A stretch of 64,000 bases of DNA, taken from Sporisorium sorghi. Taxonomy: Eukaryota > Basidiomycota > Ustilaginomycetes > Ustilaginales > Ustilaginaceae. The position numbers and the translations under genes are program-made. How positions within the stretch are numbered: position 1 is the first letter of the stretch; each line of letters opens with the position of its first letter. The notes under the pieces were generated by a model. That model searched no databases. It had not been told where the DNA came from and saw only the letters and a list, made by a program, of their open reading frames with translations. The stretch lies in contig JALCCG010000007.1 in NCBI GenBank assembly GCA_023212695.1, positions 124,001 to 188,000 on the forward strand, read 5' to 3'. This document shows positions 8,866-18,300 of this stretch, one piece after another.

Positions 8866-10071
8866 TTAGTTCGCTTCAGCTTGTTCCTTCAAAGCTTCCA
8901 CTTTATCTACGCGCTCCCAAGGAAGATCCAGATCCGTACGTCCAAAATGGCCGTAAGCAGCCGTTTGCTTGTAGATGGGACGGCGCAGATCGAGCATGCG
9001 GATAATGCCAGCCGGACGCAGGTCGAAGTTGCCCCGCACAAGCTCCACCAATTTCTCTTCACTTACTTTACCCGTACCGTAAGTATCAACACTAATCGAT
9101 ACTGGATTTGCTACACCGATGGCATAAGCCAATTGAATTTCACACTTGTCCGCCAGACCCGCTGCAACCAAGTTCTTAGCCACGTAGCGAGCCGCGTAAG
9201 CAGCGGAACGGTCTACTTTTGTAGGATCCTTACCGGAGAATGCACCGCCGCCATGACGAGCGTAGCCGCCGTAGGTGTCAACGATGATTTTACGTCCTGT
9301 CAGACCGGCATCCCCTTGAGGACCACCGATAACAAAACGACCTGTAGGATTAATGAAATATTTCGTTTCTGCGTCCAGCAGCTCAGCTGGTACCACAGGA
9401 AGAATGACTTGTTCTTTGATATCCTTCTGGATTTGTTCCAGAGTTGCTTCTTCAGCATGCTGAGTCGATACAACGATCGTATCAACACGCACTGGTTTAT
9501 TGCCATCATACTCAACCGTCACCTGGGTTTTACCATCTGGACGCAGGTATTCCAGCGTACCGTCTTTACGAACCTCAGACAAACGACGAGCGATACGGTG
9601 GGACAATGCGATTGGAAGAGGCATCAATTCCGGCGTTTCGTTGGTTGCAAAACCAAACATCAAGCCTTGGTCACCAGCACCAATGTTCTCGGTTTCCTTG
9701 TCCACTTGGGAAGGATCACGATTCTCCAGTGCAGCGTTTACCCCCTGTGCAATATCAGCAGATTGCTCATTCAGCGATGTCAGCACCGCGCATGTATTGG
9801 AATCAAAACCGTATTTTGCACGGGTATACCCGATTTCCTTCACGGTATTGCGTACGATGGATGGAATATCCACGTATTCTGATTTGGTGCTAATTTCTCC
9901 AATGACCAAAACAAGACCCGTTGCCACGGAGACTTCACAAGCTACGCGTGCGTTAGGATCGTTAGCCAAAAAAGCATCGAGTACCGCATCGGAAATCTGG
10001 TCACAGATTTTATCCGGATGTCCTTCTGTTACGGACTCAGATGTAAATAAACGTCGCCCTGTTAAAGACAT
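8866..10071 (-). CDS. metK: S-adenosylmethionine synthetase
   Basis: MetK joins methionine and ATP to make S-adenosylmethionine, the main methyl donor; it is a cytosolic tetramer. The ATG at 10071 has GGGAGG eight bases upstream, giving 401 residues, the usual length; a longer frame from 10110 adds 13 unlikely residues. Visible signatures are [17 protein letters not shown] (ATP/methionine site), [12 protein letters not shown], and the phosphate loop [19 protein letters not shown]. Transcription probably starts at the strong promoter at 10179-10207, and the leader has a terminator-like hairpin. No S-box sequence is visible in the leader, unlike Bacillus metK. Confidence 0.97.
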   Translation of the reverse strand: MSLTGRRLFTSESVTEGHPDKICDQISDAVLDAFLANDPNARVACEVSVATGLVLVIGEISTKSEYVDIPSIVRNTVKEIGYTRAKYGFDSNTCAVLTSLNEQSADIAQGVNAALENRDPSQVDKETENIGAGDQGLMFGFATNETPELMPLPIALSHRIARRLSEVRKDGTLEYLRPDGKTQVTVEYDGNKPVRVDTIVVSTQHAEEATLEQIQKDIKEQVILPVVPAELLDAETKYFINPTGRFVIGGPQGDAGLTGRKIIVDTYGGYARHGGGAFSGKDPTKVDRSAAYAARYVAKNLVAAGLADKCEIQLAYAIGVANPVSISVDTYGTGKVSEEKLVELVRGNFDLRPAGIIRMLDLRRPIYKQTAAYGHFGRTDLDLPWERVDKVEALKEQAEAN

Positions 10072-10122
10072 GAGATCAACCTCCCATATGAATAGTATAT
10101 GATATATCAAGAGGTCCTACAC

Positions 10123-10154
10123 AAAAAATGAACCTTTTCCGATAGGAAAAGGTT
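10123..10154 (-). terminator. Terminator-like hairpin inside the metK leader
   Basis: Perfect 10-bp arms AACCTTTTCC (10131-10140) and GGAAAAGGTT (10145-10154) with a four-base loop are followed on the minus strand by CATTTTTTG. It lies between the predicted metK promoter and the metK start codon, so it may act as an attenuator; alternatively it could be the terminator of the upstream SASP gene. Confidence 0.65.
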
Positions 10155-10178
10155 TGAAATGTACAATCCTCAACATGC

Positions 10179-10207
10179 ATATTAACTTATTTGTTACCAG
10201 GTGTCAA
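10179..10207 (-). promoter_or_regulatory. Sigma-A promoter of metK
   Basis: On the minus strand a perfect -35 TTGACA (10202-10207) is separated by exactly 17 bp from a near-perfect -10 TAATAT (10179-10184). The expected start of transcription is about 10172, giving a leader of roughly 100 nt. Confidence 0.85.
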
Positions 10208-10296
10208 TCCAGTTAGTGAGCTGATTCTCAAGGATTTTCTTGGTTTTTCATATCGAAGTTATTCAAGAATAAGTTCTTACCGAAATTATGAAAAAC

Positions 10297-10584
10297 CTAC
10301 AGTCTTCCGAGAATGCTTTGCTCGGCGTTCTGAACCAAACGCTTGGTAATTTCCCCACCAACGGATCCGTTCTCACGGGATGTCAAATGCCCCCATCCAG
10401 CACGGCGACTTGAGGATCCCCCTCCGATGGCTCCAAGTTCTGAACCAAACTCCGTATCCGCTCCATTTGAGCCCCCGCCGTAACCGACATGCAATCCAAA
10501 CTCAGCTGCGATCTCATATTTCATCTGTTTCAGCATTTCACGGCATTCGGGTACCACTTGACGATTTCGACTGCTTCGTGCCAT
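10297..10584 (-). CDS. Alpha/beta-type small acid-soluble spore protein
   Basis: SASPs coat and protect forespore DNA. The ATG at 10584 has AGGAGG nine bases upstream, giving 95 residues. Family motifs are visible: EIAAEFGLHVG near residue 30 (the GPR protease cleavage region) and GSVGGEITKRLVQNAEQ at the C-terminal end (DNA-binding helix). The middle is unusual, a Gly/Ser-rich stretch (GYGGGSNGADTEFGSELG, then GGGSSSRRAG) that makes it longer than the usual 60-75 residues. Expression in the forespore under sigma-G is expected from the family; I could not fix a promoter. Confidence 0.88.
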   Translation of the reverse strand: MARSSRNRQVVPECREMLKQMKYEIAAEFGLHVGYGGGSNGADTEFGSELGAIGGGSSSRRAGWGHLTSRENGSVGGEITKRLVQNAEQSILGRL

Positions 10585-10778
10585 GTTCAAACACCTCCTG
10601 TAATGATATTTACAGAAGTTATTATTTGTCGAGATTACAGCCTCAACACGTATAAAACGTTGTCACTAATGGCAATAATTATGAGTAGGACTATACTAAA
10701 ATAAGGTCCAAATTCTCTGACATGCCTCTTGAAGGATGAAGCAATATCAGCAGGTACCTAACGCACAATAGTCGTTCG

Positions 10779-11279
10779 CTATTTAATGGTGTAACCGCCG
10801 CGTACCATGACAATCAGATTGCTGGTTTGCCCTTCTTTCACTTGAATGCCTCGGCCTTCACGTGGAAACGAGAGCAGATGATTCTTAGGCGCAGCTTGTC
10901 CATTCAACAGATCTTTACCATCTGTAAGGTCTGCAACGCCACTGGAGACTTCAGTGTAAATCACAGCATTACCTGAACGCACAATAAATTCTGTTCCAGC
11001 ATCGGCAATTAATATCTTGCCAGGCTTTAGAGCAACATTCTTGACTTCATCAGCACCTTGCGATGGTTGAGTGGGATTCGTTGGGTTGGTATTCTCTCCA
11101 CTACCGCCATTCAATGCTTGCTGAATTTGTTGGTCTACGTAGCTTTTGGTGACGACCGGGTCGTCGGTGGTGCCTGGTGTGGTGCCGGCGCCGGCGGCGG
11201 GGGTGTTGAGAATGGCACCGATCGTAATTGAAGACCCAATTATAAAAGTAATTCCAGCCAATTTAACATATCCCTTCAT
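10779..11279 (-). CDS. Exported protein of unknown function downstream of the S-layer gene
   Basis: The 166-residue product starts with an N-terminal hydrophobic signal or anchor (YVKLAGITFIIGSSITIGAIL), followed by a Thr/Pro/Gly-rich linker, a KSYVDQQIQQAL helix, another Asn/Thr/Pro linker and a compact beta-rich C-terminal domain (KNVALKPGKILIADAGTEFI through NLIVMVRGGYTIK). I do not recognise a named family. GGAG lies upstream of the ATG. It starts 47 bp after the terminator of the large SLH gene, leaving little room for its own promoter, so read-through from the S-layer transcript is plausible. Its function may be linked to the cell surface; that is inference. Confidence 0.75.
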   Translation of the reverse strand: MKGYVKLAGITFIIGSSITIGAILNTPAAGAGTTPGTTDDPVVTKSYVDQQIQQALNGGSGENTNPTNPTQPSQGADEVKNVALKPGKILIADAGTEFIVRSGNAVIYTEVSSGVADLTDGKDLLNGQAAPKNHLLSFPREGRGIQVKEGQTSNLIVMVRGGYTIK

Positions 11280-11319
11280 TCCTTGATCTCCTTTTGGCTA
11301 ATCTTAGTTATAGCTATAA

Positions 11320-11354
11320 CAAAAAAGTCAGAGGAGCAATATGCCCCTCTGACT
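11320..11354 (-). terminator. Terminator downstream of the first SLH gene
   Basis: Nine-base arms AGTCAGAGG (11326-11334) and CCTCTGACT (11346-11354) plus an inner GC/GC pair form a strong hairpin, followed on the minus strand by a T-run (A-run at 11320-11326). It lies 27 bp after the SLH gene stop. Confidence 0.85.
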
Positions 11355-11380
11355 CCTTCATCACTAATAATTCAAACAAA

Positions 11381-14300
11381 TTAGTTAGTATAAATTGCTC
11401 CCTTAGCAACAATGAAGTTTCCAGCTTTATCTTGGATGTACTTAGCACCGGATTTAACTTCGATGGAGTACAACTCTTTAGACCCACTGTTATCCTCAAT
11501 TGTAACCACGAGGTGTGCTTTTTCTGTAACAACACCATTATTAACAACAGCGTCGACAGCACTTACTGTGTAAGTGAAGTTAGGTTGATTTCCAGCTCCA
11601 TTGTAAGCAGGAACGATCTTGTTATCAGACAAGCGTCTAACTTCCAGATCTGCAGCGTACAATTGCATCAAACCAGCATCTGTTTTAAGGTTTTCTGTTA
11701 CGAATACTTTAGCAGTGTACGTGGAGCTGGTAGCAGTAGATTGAGTCGCATATACGTTTTGACCAGAAGCAACCTCAGGTCTCACTTCATCATCAAAATT
11801 ATTAGCAACTGCTGGATCTGCAGGGGTAGTACCAACAGCAGCGGTTCCAAGAGTCAATCTGTTACCGGAAACACCATTAAAAGTAGTTCCAGCAAAGTTA
11901 ATTGCCAGTCCAGTAGTATCGTAGTGATCTTCATTAAGAGTAATAGTGATTACATCTGTGTTATTAGTTGTAACATTGTTAACAGCATTTCCATTAACCG
12001 TCACAGTATTTTTGTTAACTGTACCAGAAACAGCCTGGTTCAATTTAACTTTAACCTCTCTCTTACCAGTCAAAGAACCTTCGTAAGAGTCGTTATAATC
12101 AGACTGAATTTCCAAAGTATTGTATGCAGAGATAACAATCTCTTTGGACAACGGGTTCAAATAGTTGCCAGATGCATCTTTAACACCTGTTACAGTCAAT
12201 TTCGTCCAGCTGCTTCCATCAATAACAGTTGATCCGATCTCAGACGGAAGCTCAATAACAACTGCTTTAGAATCTTGAATCACTGTCAATTGAGCATTGC
12301 TTGGCAATGGAGTTGGCTCACCATTAATTGTTAACAGGTAGTTCGAGCGGTTAACCAAAGATTCAGCATCCATTTTTTCATTGAATACTACCACAGCACG
12401 ACGAACATTGTCAGAAATATTGAATGAAGCACCAGCGAATTGCGGTCTTGTAGCATCACCAACATTTACAGTAGTACTGTAATCTTGCATAACATTGCCC
12501 AATACTGTGTCATCTTTGATTCCTTTAATCTCTACATTGCTAGTTCCTTCTGGAAGGTTAGAGTAGAAATCAACGAGCAATTTGTTACCATCAGAAACTT
12601 GAGCTGCTTTAATCGGTTGTACTTTATCATCTTTCTTTACAGTGATCAACGAAGAGAAGCTTTGCTCTGGGTTAATCGGTTTGTTGAATGTGACAACCAA
12701 ACGAGATTTGCTAGCCGCATCTACACGAACGTCAACTACAGTTGGGCGCTCTGTATCGATTTGAGCAGTGATCTGTTTGGAAGTTTCAGTGATTTGGTTC
12801 CCGGAATAGTCTTTTACACCTTCCACAAAAATTGTAGTAGCATATGTTGGCAACGCATTTTCTTTCTTGAAGTAGAACTCGTATTTGTTACCAGCTACAG
12901 CAGTGAAAGATTCAGGATTAACCTTAGACGCTCCACGCAGGTGATAAACATTACTCTTAGATAAAGTGTCAGGATCGATATCTTCGCTGAAAGTAACTGT
13001 CAATTTCTCAAGAGTAGCAGTCGCTTCTTGGATAGTTGGAGCAGTTGTATCTTCAACTACAGTAAATTTGTGCTCGGATTTCAAGGATTTAAATCCTGCG
13101 AAGTCTTCAACACCCGATACAGTCAGAGTATGCTCACCTACAGAAAGAGTTTCAGCAGATTTAACTACCCACTCACGTCCTTCAACTTTTGGCTCGCCGT
13201 AGAAACCTTTGCCATCAAGTTGGAACGAACCCGTAAGAGTTTGTTTAACCGGCTCACTGAATACGATCTTAACTGCTTTAGTACCCAGACCAGTTACACT
13301 AACCACTTCTGGAAGTTTGTTGTCAACTGGAGCGAACTCAATATCTTTAGCAGAGATTGTTTTAGTTCCAGCTTTAACACCAGATACAGTCAGATTGTAT
13401 TTCTGTTGGTTGTTCAATTGGTTTTCTACAGTCAAAGTAACTGCATTTTTAGCATCATTCAATTTAGCGGATTTTACATTTACAGCACCACTGATTTTGT
13501 AGTTGTCTTTCAGTTCAGCAGTTGCTTTATCAACTTCACCGTCGAAAGTCACTACAACTTCTTTAAGGTTGTCAGCAGCAACACCTTGTACCTTGCTTGC
13601 TTCAGTAACAACCCATTTAACAGTTTCAGTGTACTCGTAGTTATTATGTGTGAATTTCACTTCAGTATCTTTGTTAGGAACAAGAGCAGTTTCCAGAGTT
13701 ACTTTCACAACTTCGCTGTTAGCGAGTGTAAACTCAACTACTTTACCGTTCTCAGACACTTTGTAAGAAGCTACTTTTGGTTTTTGTTGAGCCAAGTAGA
13801 TGGAGTAAGCAACGTCAACCAGTTGGGAACGGGAAGCGTTAGCTTTAGGGTTAGCTTTAGCATCTACCAAACCAGAGTTGATTGCTGCTTGAACATAACC
13901 TTTAGCCCAGTCAGAAGCGTTGTTGTTCGTTTCTGTTGGGATGTCAATTTTTTGAGCAATAACGAGAACTTTCGCCATTTCTTGAACGGTAATTTTACCG
14001 TTGAAGTCGAAGATCATTTTCGTTGTGTTCTTACCTTCCATCAGACCAGCAGCGTAAACTGCTTCTACATAAGGAGCTGGCCATTTGTCAGCTTTGTAGT
14101 TTTTGTCTTTGAAAGATGCTTTACCTTCGATTGGCTCAAGACCCATGATACCAACCAAGACTTTAGCAAACTCAGCGCGAGTCATGTCTTTGTCCAGACC
14201 AGCAGTTCCGTCTGGGTAACCAGTGAAGATCCCTTTTTCTTTCAGTACATCAAATTTCTGTTGTGTGTTAAGCGCATCGTCACCGAATGCAACAGAAGCA

Positions 14301-14422
14301 AACATGGAGAATGCCATTGCTGTAGACAGTGCTACGGATAAAATTTTCTTCATAACCTTTTTTTCTCCTCCTTGAATCATCACTTGATTATTTTCTTTAA
14401 TTTGGTAGCTCTTATCACTCAT
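11381..14422 (-). CDS. S-layer protein with N-terminal SLH domains
   Basis: This is a large secreted surface protein, a candidate main S-layer subunit. After a classical signal peptide (MKKILSVALSTAMAFSMFAS, cleavage after VAFG) come three SLH repeats at residues ~50-220; only the first carries a TRAE motif (MTRAEFAKVL), while the second has ITVQE and the third ASRSQ. The remaining ~780 residues are repetitive beta-sandwich Ig/Big-like domains rich in Thr, Val, Lys and Asn. SLH domains bind pyruvylated secondary wall polymer, and csaB lies 7 kb away. Two in-frame starts each have a good ribosome binding site: ATG 14422 (AAAGGAGGTG, 8 nt) and ATG 14353 (AAGGAGGAG, 11 nt), the second directly at the signal peptide. 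Promoter candidates lie at 14545-14573 and near 14642. Confidence 0.93.
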   Translation of the reverse strand: MSDKSYQIKENNQVMIQGGEKKVMKKILSVALSTAMAFSMFASVAFGDDALNTQQKFDVLKEKGIFTGYPDGTAGLDKDMTRAEFAKVLVGIMGLEPIEGKASFKDKNYKADKWPAPYVEAVYAAGLMEGKNTTKMIFDFNGKITVQEMAKVLVIAQKIDIPTETNNNASDWAKGYVQAAINSGLVDAKANPKANASRSQLVDVAYSIYLAQQKPKVASYKVSENGKVVEFTLANSEVVKVTLETALVPNKDTEVKFTHNNYEYTETVKWVVTEASKVQGVAADNLKEVVVTFDGEVDKATAELKDNYKISGAVNVKSAKLNDAKNAVTLTVENQLNNQQKYNLTVSGVKAGTKTISAKDIEFAPVDNKLPEVVSVTGLGTKAVKIVFSEPVKQTLTGSFQLDGKGFYGEPKVEGREWVVKSAETLSVGEHTLTVSGVEDFAGFKSLKSEHKFTVVEDTTAPTIQEATATLEKLTVTFSEDIDPDTLSKSNVYHLRGASKVNPESFTAVAGNKYEFYFKKENALPTYATTIFVEGVKDYSGNQITETSKQITAQIDTERPTVVDVRVDAASKSRLVVTFNKPINPEQSFSSLITVKKDDKVQPIKAAQVSDGNKLLVDFYSNLPEGTSNVEIKGIKDDTVLGNVMQDYSTTVNVGDATRPQFAGASFNISDNVRRAVVVFNEKMDAESLVNRSNYLLTINGEPTPLPSNAQLTVIQDSKAVVIELPSEIGSTVIDGSSWTKLTVTGVKDASGNYLNPLSKEIVISAYNTLEIQSDYNDSYEGSLTGKREVKVKLNQAVSGTVNKNTVTVNGNAVNNVTTNNTDVITITLNEDHYDTTGLAINFAGTTFNGVSGNRLTLGTAAVGTTPADPAVANNFDDEVRPEVASGQNVYATQSTATSSTYTAKVFVTENLKTDAGLMQLYAADLEVRRLSDNKIVPAYNGAGNQPNFTYTVSAVDAVVNNGVVTEKAHLVVTIEDNSGSKELYSIEVKSGAKYIQDKAGNFIVAKGAIYTN

Positions 14423-14440
14423 TTGTCCTGCACCTCCTTT
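14365..14440 (-). promoter_or_regulatory. Two Shine-Dalgarno sites serving tandem in-frame starts
   Basis: On the minus strand AAAGGAGGTG (14431-14440) precedes ATG 14422 by 8 nt, and AAGGAGGAG (14365-14373) precedes ATG 14353 by 11 nt. Both are strong, and the 23-codon stretch between the starts is open and in frame with the signal peptide. Confidence 0.8.
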
Positions 14441-14544
14441 CTAGAGTTGAGCATAAATCATAAATGATGTCTGTGACGATATCACAGAATCTTGTTAACG
14501 AATGAACACTACATACTAGAATAGATTCCTAATCCTACCTAGGT

Positions 14545-14573
14545 ATTATACAACGAGTCCCCAACACCGTAAA
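14545..14573 (-). promoter_or_regulatory. Sigma-A promoter of the S-layer gene
   Basis: On the minus strand -35 TTTACG (14568-14573), 17-bp spacer, -10 TATAAT (14545-14550). The leader to the first ATG would be about 115 nt, long as is common for S-layer transcripts. Confidence 0.7.
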
Positions 14574-14641
14574 GAACATTTTTCTAATTAATAGACAAGT
14601 TTCTTGTTTCGGATAATCTTGGTTACCTCGTTGGGCTCTAC

Positions 14642-14647
14642 ATTATA
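14642..14647 (-). promoter_or_regulatory. Second -10 box upstream of the S-layer gene
   Basis: A perfect TATAAT on the minus strand lies 97 bp upstream of the first promoter's -10. The matching -35 (AACTTT at 17 bp) is poor, so this is only a candidate second start. Confidence 0.35.
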
Positions 14648-14754
14648 AACGTTTGAATTTCCAAAAAGTTGCGGCAGTTGCAAAGTTTTTTTAAAAATAT
14701 TTTTCGAAGTTTCATCACTTCGTATAACAATCGTCCATTTACATATTACGACAA

Positions 14755-14781
14755 CAAAAAAAGACGCCCTCTGGGCGTCTT
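14755..14781 (-). terminator. Terminator of the 114-residue protein gene
   Basis: Arms AGACGCCC (14762-14769) and GGGCGTCT (14773-14780) with a three-base loop, followed on the minus strand by seven Ts. It begins 10 bp after the stop codon. Confidence 0.85.
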
Positions 14782-14790
14782 TGTAGAATA

Positions 14791-15135
14791 CTAGCGAATC
14801 TTCATAGCAAGCTGGATGATTCGCGCTCGCATTTCCGGGTTACTGTGCAATGTACTGTACATCATGTCAATTTCGGATTTATTCGTACGATATGTCTTAT
14901 CATGTTTAATTGTAGTGTGTGACCATTGGATCAACGCATTCTCAGCCGCTGTCATTTCGTTAAATGAATCATGAAAGCCTGTCTCAACAACGAGTCCCTC
15001 CATGACTTCCTGAGTTATCTCATCATGAGCGGCACGAGCCAGCTCAATCTTCTTCTCCATCACTTTGGCTTTTTCCTCGAACTTGGTCTTCGCCTTCATG
15101 TAGTCGAGCTGCGCTTTTGATAATATCGGCTTCAT
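14791..15135 (-). CDS. Coiled-coil protein of unknown function between two S-layer genes
   Basis: A 114-residue soluble, largely helical protein with charged heptad-like stretches (YMKAKTKFEEKAKVMEKKIE, then TAAENALIQWSH). No signal peptide or membrane segment is seen and I do not recognise a family. AGAGGGTG lies about 11 nt before the ATG. A strong terminator follows directly. It sits alone between the two SLH genes; a link to S-layer assembly is only positional. Confidence 0.7.
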   Translation of the reverse strand: MKPILSKAQLDYMKAKTKFEEKAKVMEKKIELARAAHDEITQEVMEGLVVETGFHDSFNEMTAAENALIQWSHTTIKHDKTYRTNKSEIDMMYSTLHSNPEMRARIIQLAMKIR

Positions 15136-15310
15136 AAATTCATCTTCACCCTCTAAAAATAGTATGTGCTCCCGCTATTGTAGCGTATTCTACATGAAAT
15201 TACAAAACAATAGATATTGGTAAACGGTTTCGTGTACCCTAACAGCACCCATAAGATCTTGTTATTTATGTTATAAATACCCTTTTCTCACGGATGCTAC
15301 ACAAATATAA

Positions 15311-15350
15311 ACGAGAGCACTGCCATCAGAAATTGGGCGGGTGCTCTCGT
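15311..15350 (-). terminator. Terminator downstream of the second SLH gene
   Basis: Ten-base arms ACGAGAGCAC (15311-15320) and GTGCTCTCGT (15341-15350) enclose a 20-base loop; the minus-strand tail is T-rich but interrupted. It lies 35 bp after the stop. Confidence 0.7.
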
Positions 15351-15384
15351 TCCTTTTGTCATGCAGTTCTACTTATTAATTGAC

Positions 15385-18300
15385 TTACAGCATTTTGAGC
15401 TTGCTCATCATGCGTTTCACGACGGTTGCCGTATCTGCACGATTCAGCACAGCATCCGGGTTAAAGTTGTATGTTGGCTTTTTCTCGCCCTCTTTCAAGC
15501 TGTTGGCAATACCCGTCAGAATTCCGGCCTTGTTCACAGCAAGAATGGCAGGATAGGAGTAATTCGACTTGATATTGCCGACATCTTCGAACTCCTTCTG
15601 AAGTGCCGCTTTATCTTTCTCGATTTCACCCATTTTCAGGTTTAATGCACGTGCGATGATGTTCGCCGCCTCTTCCCGAGTCAGTTCCATATTCGGAGCA
15701 AAACTTCGTGGGGCGATGCCGCGAATGATCCCTTTTCTGGCCGCTGTCTCGATATAACGATAATCCCACTGCATGCTGTTAACTACACTTTCCTGATAAA
15801 TATCATCGAAGGTTAACTTGTTCTTATCCGTGTCGTAATCCAACGGGATATCCAGCAGCTTCACTACAATGGTAGCAAACTCACCGCGGGTCATCGGATC
15901 ATACACGCCAAACGCATCTTGCTTGGACGCCTTCATGTATCCTCTGGCCAGCATCAGTTCAATATCGTTACGGGCCGTTTTGTGCGAGATCGCATCGGAG
16001 TAGCTGTAACGCAAGGATTTAACTGCATAATAACCAAAGCCTTTGAAAGGTGCCGTAATTGTTTTCTTCTTGGCATCTACTTTTCCGCCAATGTTAATCC
16101 ATGTGCCTTGGGAAGGGTTATACCACCAGATTCCCAGGTTGCTGGATGCCGAGTTTACCAGCGCGGAATCGTATTTCAAGGTAATCGTACCTTTTTGGGA
16201 CAGCTCCATCCAGTTCTGCGGAATCAGTCGTTGATGGAACTCGTGCCCTTTCGCATATGGATGAGTTGCCGCTTTTACATTAAAGTCTTCCACGTTGCTG
16301 CTGTAAGCATTAAGTGAACCTGCATCCAGCCAGTAAAGCGGGGAAGCATATCCGAAATGCGCAGCTGGCGTGAAACGGAATGCATTGTTGTTATCTCCCG
16401 GAATCAACGTCAGGCGGCCATCCATTTCTACACCGTTCTCGATTTCTCCGATTCGGTTGTAGGCTTTAATGGTACGTCCATCAATCTGATTTGCGATACC
16501 GAACAGGATGTCGTGTTCACCAAGAAGGTTGATGGTCGGTACTTCTGCATTCGGGCTTGATTTTGCCTGCTGAAGTACGGTTCCTTTAGGTAAAGAGAGC
16601 GATACGCCGCCTTTAAATACCGATACTTTGCCCGATTTTGAAATATTCGTTTTAAACTGGGAACCTTCTGTTGCATCATCTGTGTAAGTTACAACAAACT
16701 GTCCATTGGTCTTTTTGGTGCCTTGTTCAATCGTGAACTTAATCGTATTTTTGCCGTTTTTCAGGTTCTTGACCTCAAGACGGAAGATGTCGCTGGTCTC
16801 GGATTTCACCATTGGGGTCTTGCCGATCAGAATCGAATCGGCTCCCTCTGCCTTGATGCTCACCTCTACAAAGTTCTGTTTCAACACGCCTTCGTTAGGA
16901 AGCTTAGGAGACAGCACTTGGTAAGGAGCACGCTCACGTGTAATTTCTATGGTATCCGTAGTCGTAACGGACTGATAACGAGAACCGATGCTGATCGCCT
17001 GCAGTCCAACCTCTGGAAGAGCAAGCTCTTTAAACACAACGCGGGCAGAACTGGAGTTAGCTCCATTGACGATCGAATAGTAGAGACTGTGATCCGCTTG
17101 GTTAATAGCGTCCAATTGAGTCTTCAATGCCCCGCCTGAAAGAGTCCATGTGCCTACATTATTCTTTGTGAATACCGCAAAAATGGTTGGTGTTGGATGA
17201 CTGAGGTTGACCGTAATTTCGTCGGTGTATTCCACCTCAAAGCGAAGACCTAGGGCCTTCTCATATGTGTTATAAGCATTTTCAGCCGTTTCTCTGAACA
17301 ATCCATCCGGATCGGATTCCGTTGCAGAGCCAACCGGGAATGGAATCATGTTTTTGATAACCGAACGGGTATCGCTAAAATAAAGCAGGGTCAGCTTCGT
17401 CGAGATTTTCCCGCTCTTGTCAGCGACAACCAACGTATTGGGACCTGGAATCAGCTGCAGGAACGCCGTATCCGTGAAACTGAACTCACCATTTCCGTTC
17501 ACCGGCAAATCGCGTGTGTTACCATTTAAAGAAATGGTAAGTCCTGCTGTACCCGTGTAGTTGACAATACGTCCTGTGACTTGATTGAAATCTGAACTGT
17601 TCTTAAATACCTGATTGTTATACAAGTTAAAAATATCGATATACGTGGAGGACAGGAATGTTACCGGAATCACCTTGGTATCGGAAACGCCTGATCCATT
17701 GCTGGCCTTGATGATCAGATTTTGCTGACCTGTCGGCAGGTTTGTGATCTTGAACACCGTGTTACCATTATAGGTGAATTTCTGGGCAATCGTGCCGCCG
17801 CCCTTGCTGGACTCAATCTCAACATTGCCTGCGTTCACTTGATCCACCATTAAATAAATAGGCAGTTCGTTCAGGACTGTATCGTTACTGCTTGGGAAAA
17901 TGGATTGGGAAGTAGCCGATACGGTACCACCACTCTCCGTTACGCCATATAGCTGGTACACTTGCTTGATTGTAGGTGCGTTAACATCCCGATAAGTAAA
18001 GGTATTCTGCACGTCAAACCCTGAATTAGTGTCCTTAATGTAAACAATATACTCCCCGCTCTGCGTGATGTTCACCGAGCCATTGGTTGTAAAAGGGTAC
18101 ATCAAGGTACTGCCCAGTACGCTTGCTGCACCTACCGATGCCGGTGAGTTCATGATTGGCACCGTGGATCCCAGTGGAAATACGGAGACGTCCAGAGTTG
18201 GGGCAACTACAGGCGTACCAGCCGGAGGGGCATCCACGATCACATAACCGGAGATAACGCCGTTGACATTACCGGTTACAACAGCCTGTCCATCGATATT

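Larger units (their letters stand above)
14423..14790. other. Upstream region of the S-layer gene
   Basis: AT-rich region of about 370 bp. It holds the ribosome binding site, one good sigma-A promoter, a second consensus -10 box and, at the right end, the terminator of the next gene. No reading frame is seen. Confidence 0.6.

Noticed and set aside
8773..9882. 369-codon plus frame opposite metK
   Set aside because: Shadow of metK codon usage; no ribosome binding site or homology visible.
10072..10296. SAM-I (S-box) riboswitch upstream of metK
   Set aside because: The conserved S-box blocks (AGAGA...GGC..ACCCGGCAACC type) are not found; only a simple hairpin with a T-run is present.
13028..14341. 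437-codon open frame on the plus strand inside the S-layer gene
   Set aside because: Antisense shadow of a long low-complexity gene; Ser/Phe/Asn-rich nonsense with no ribosome binding site or domain, while the minus strand gives clear SLH domains.
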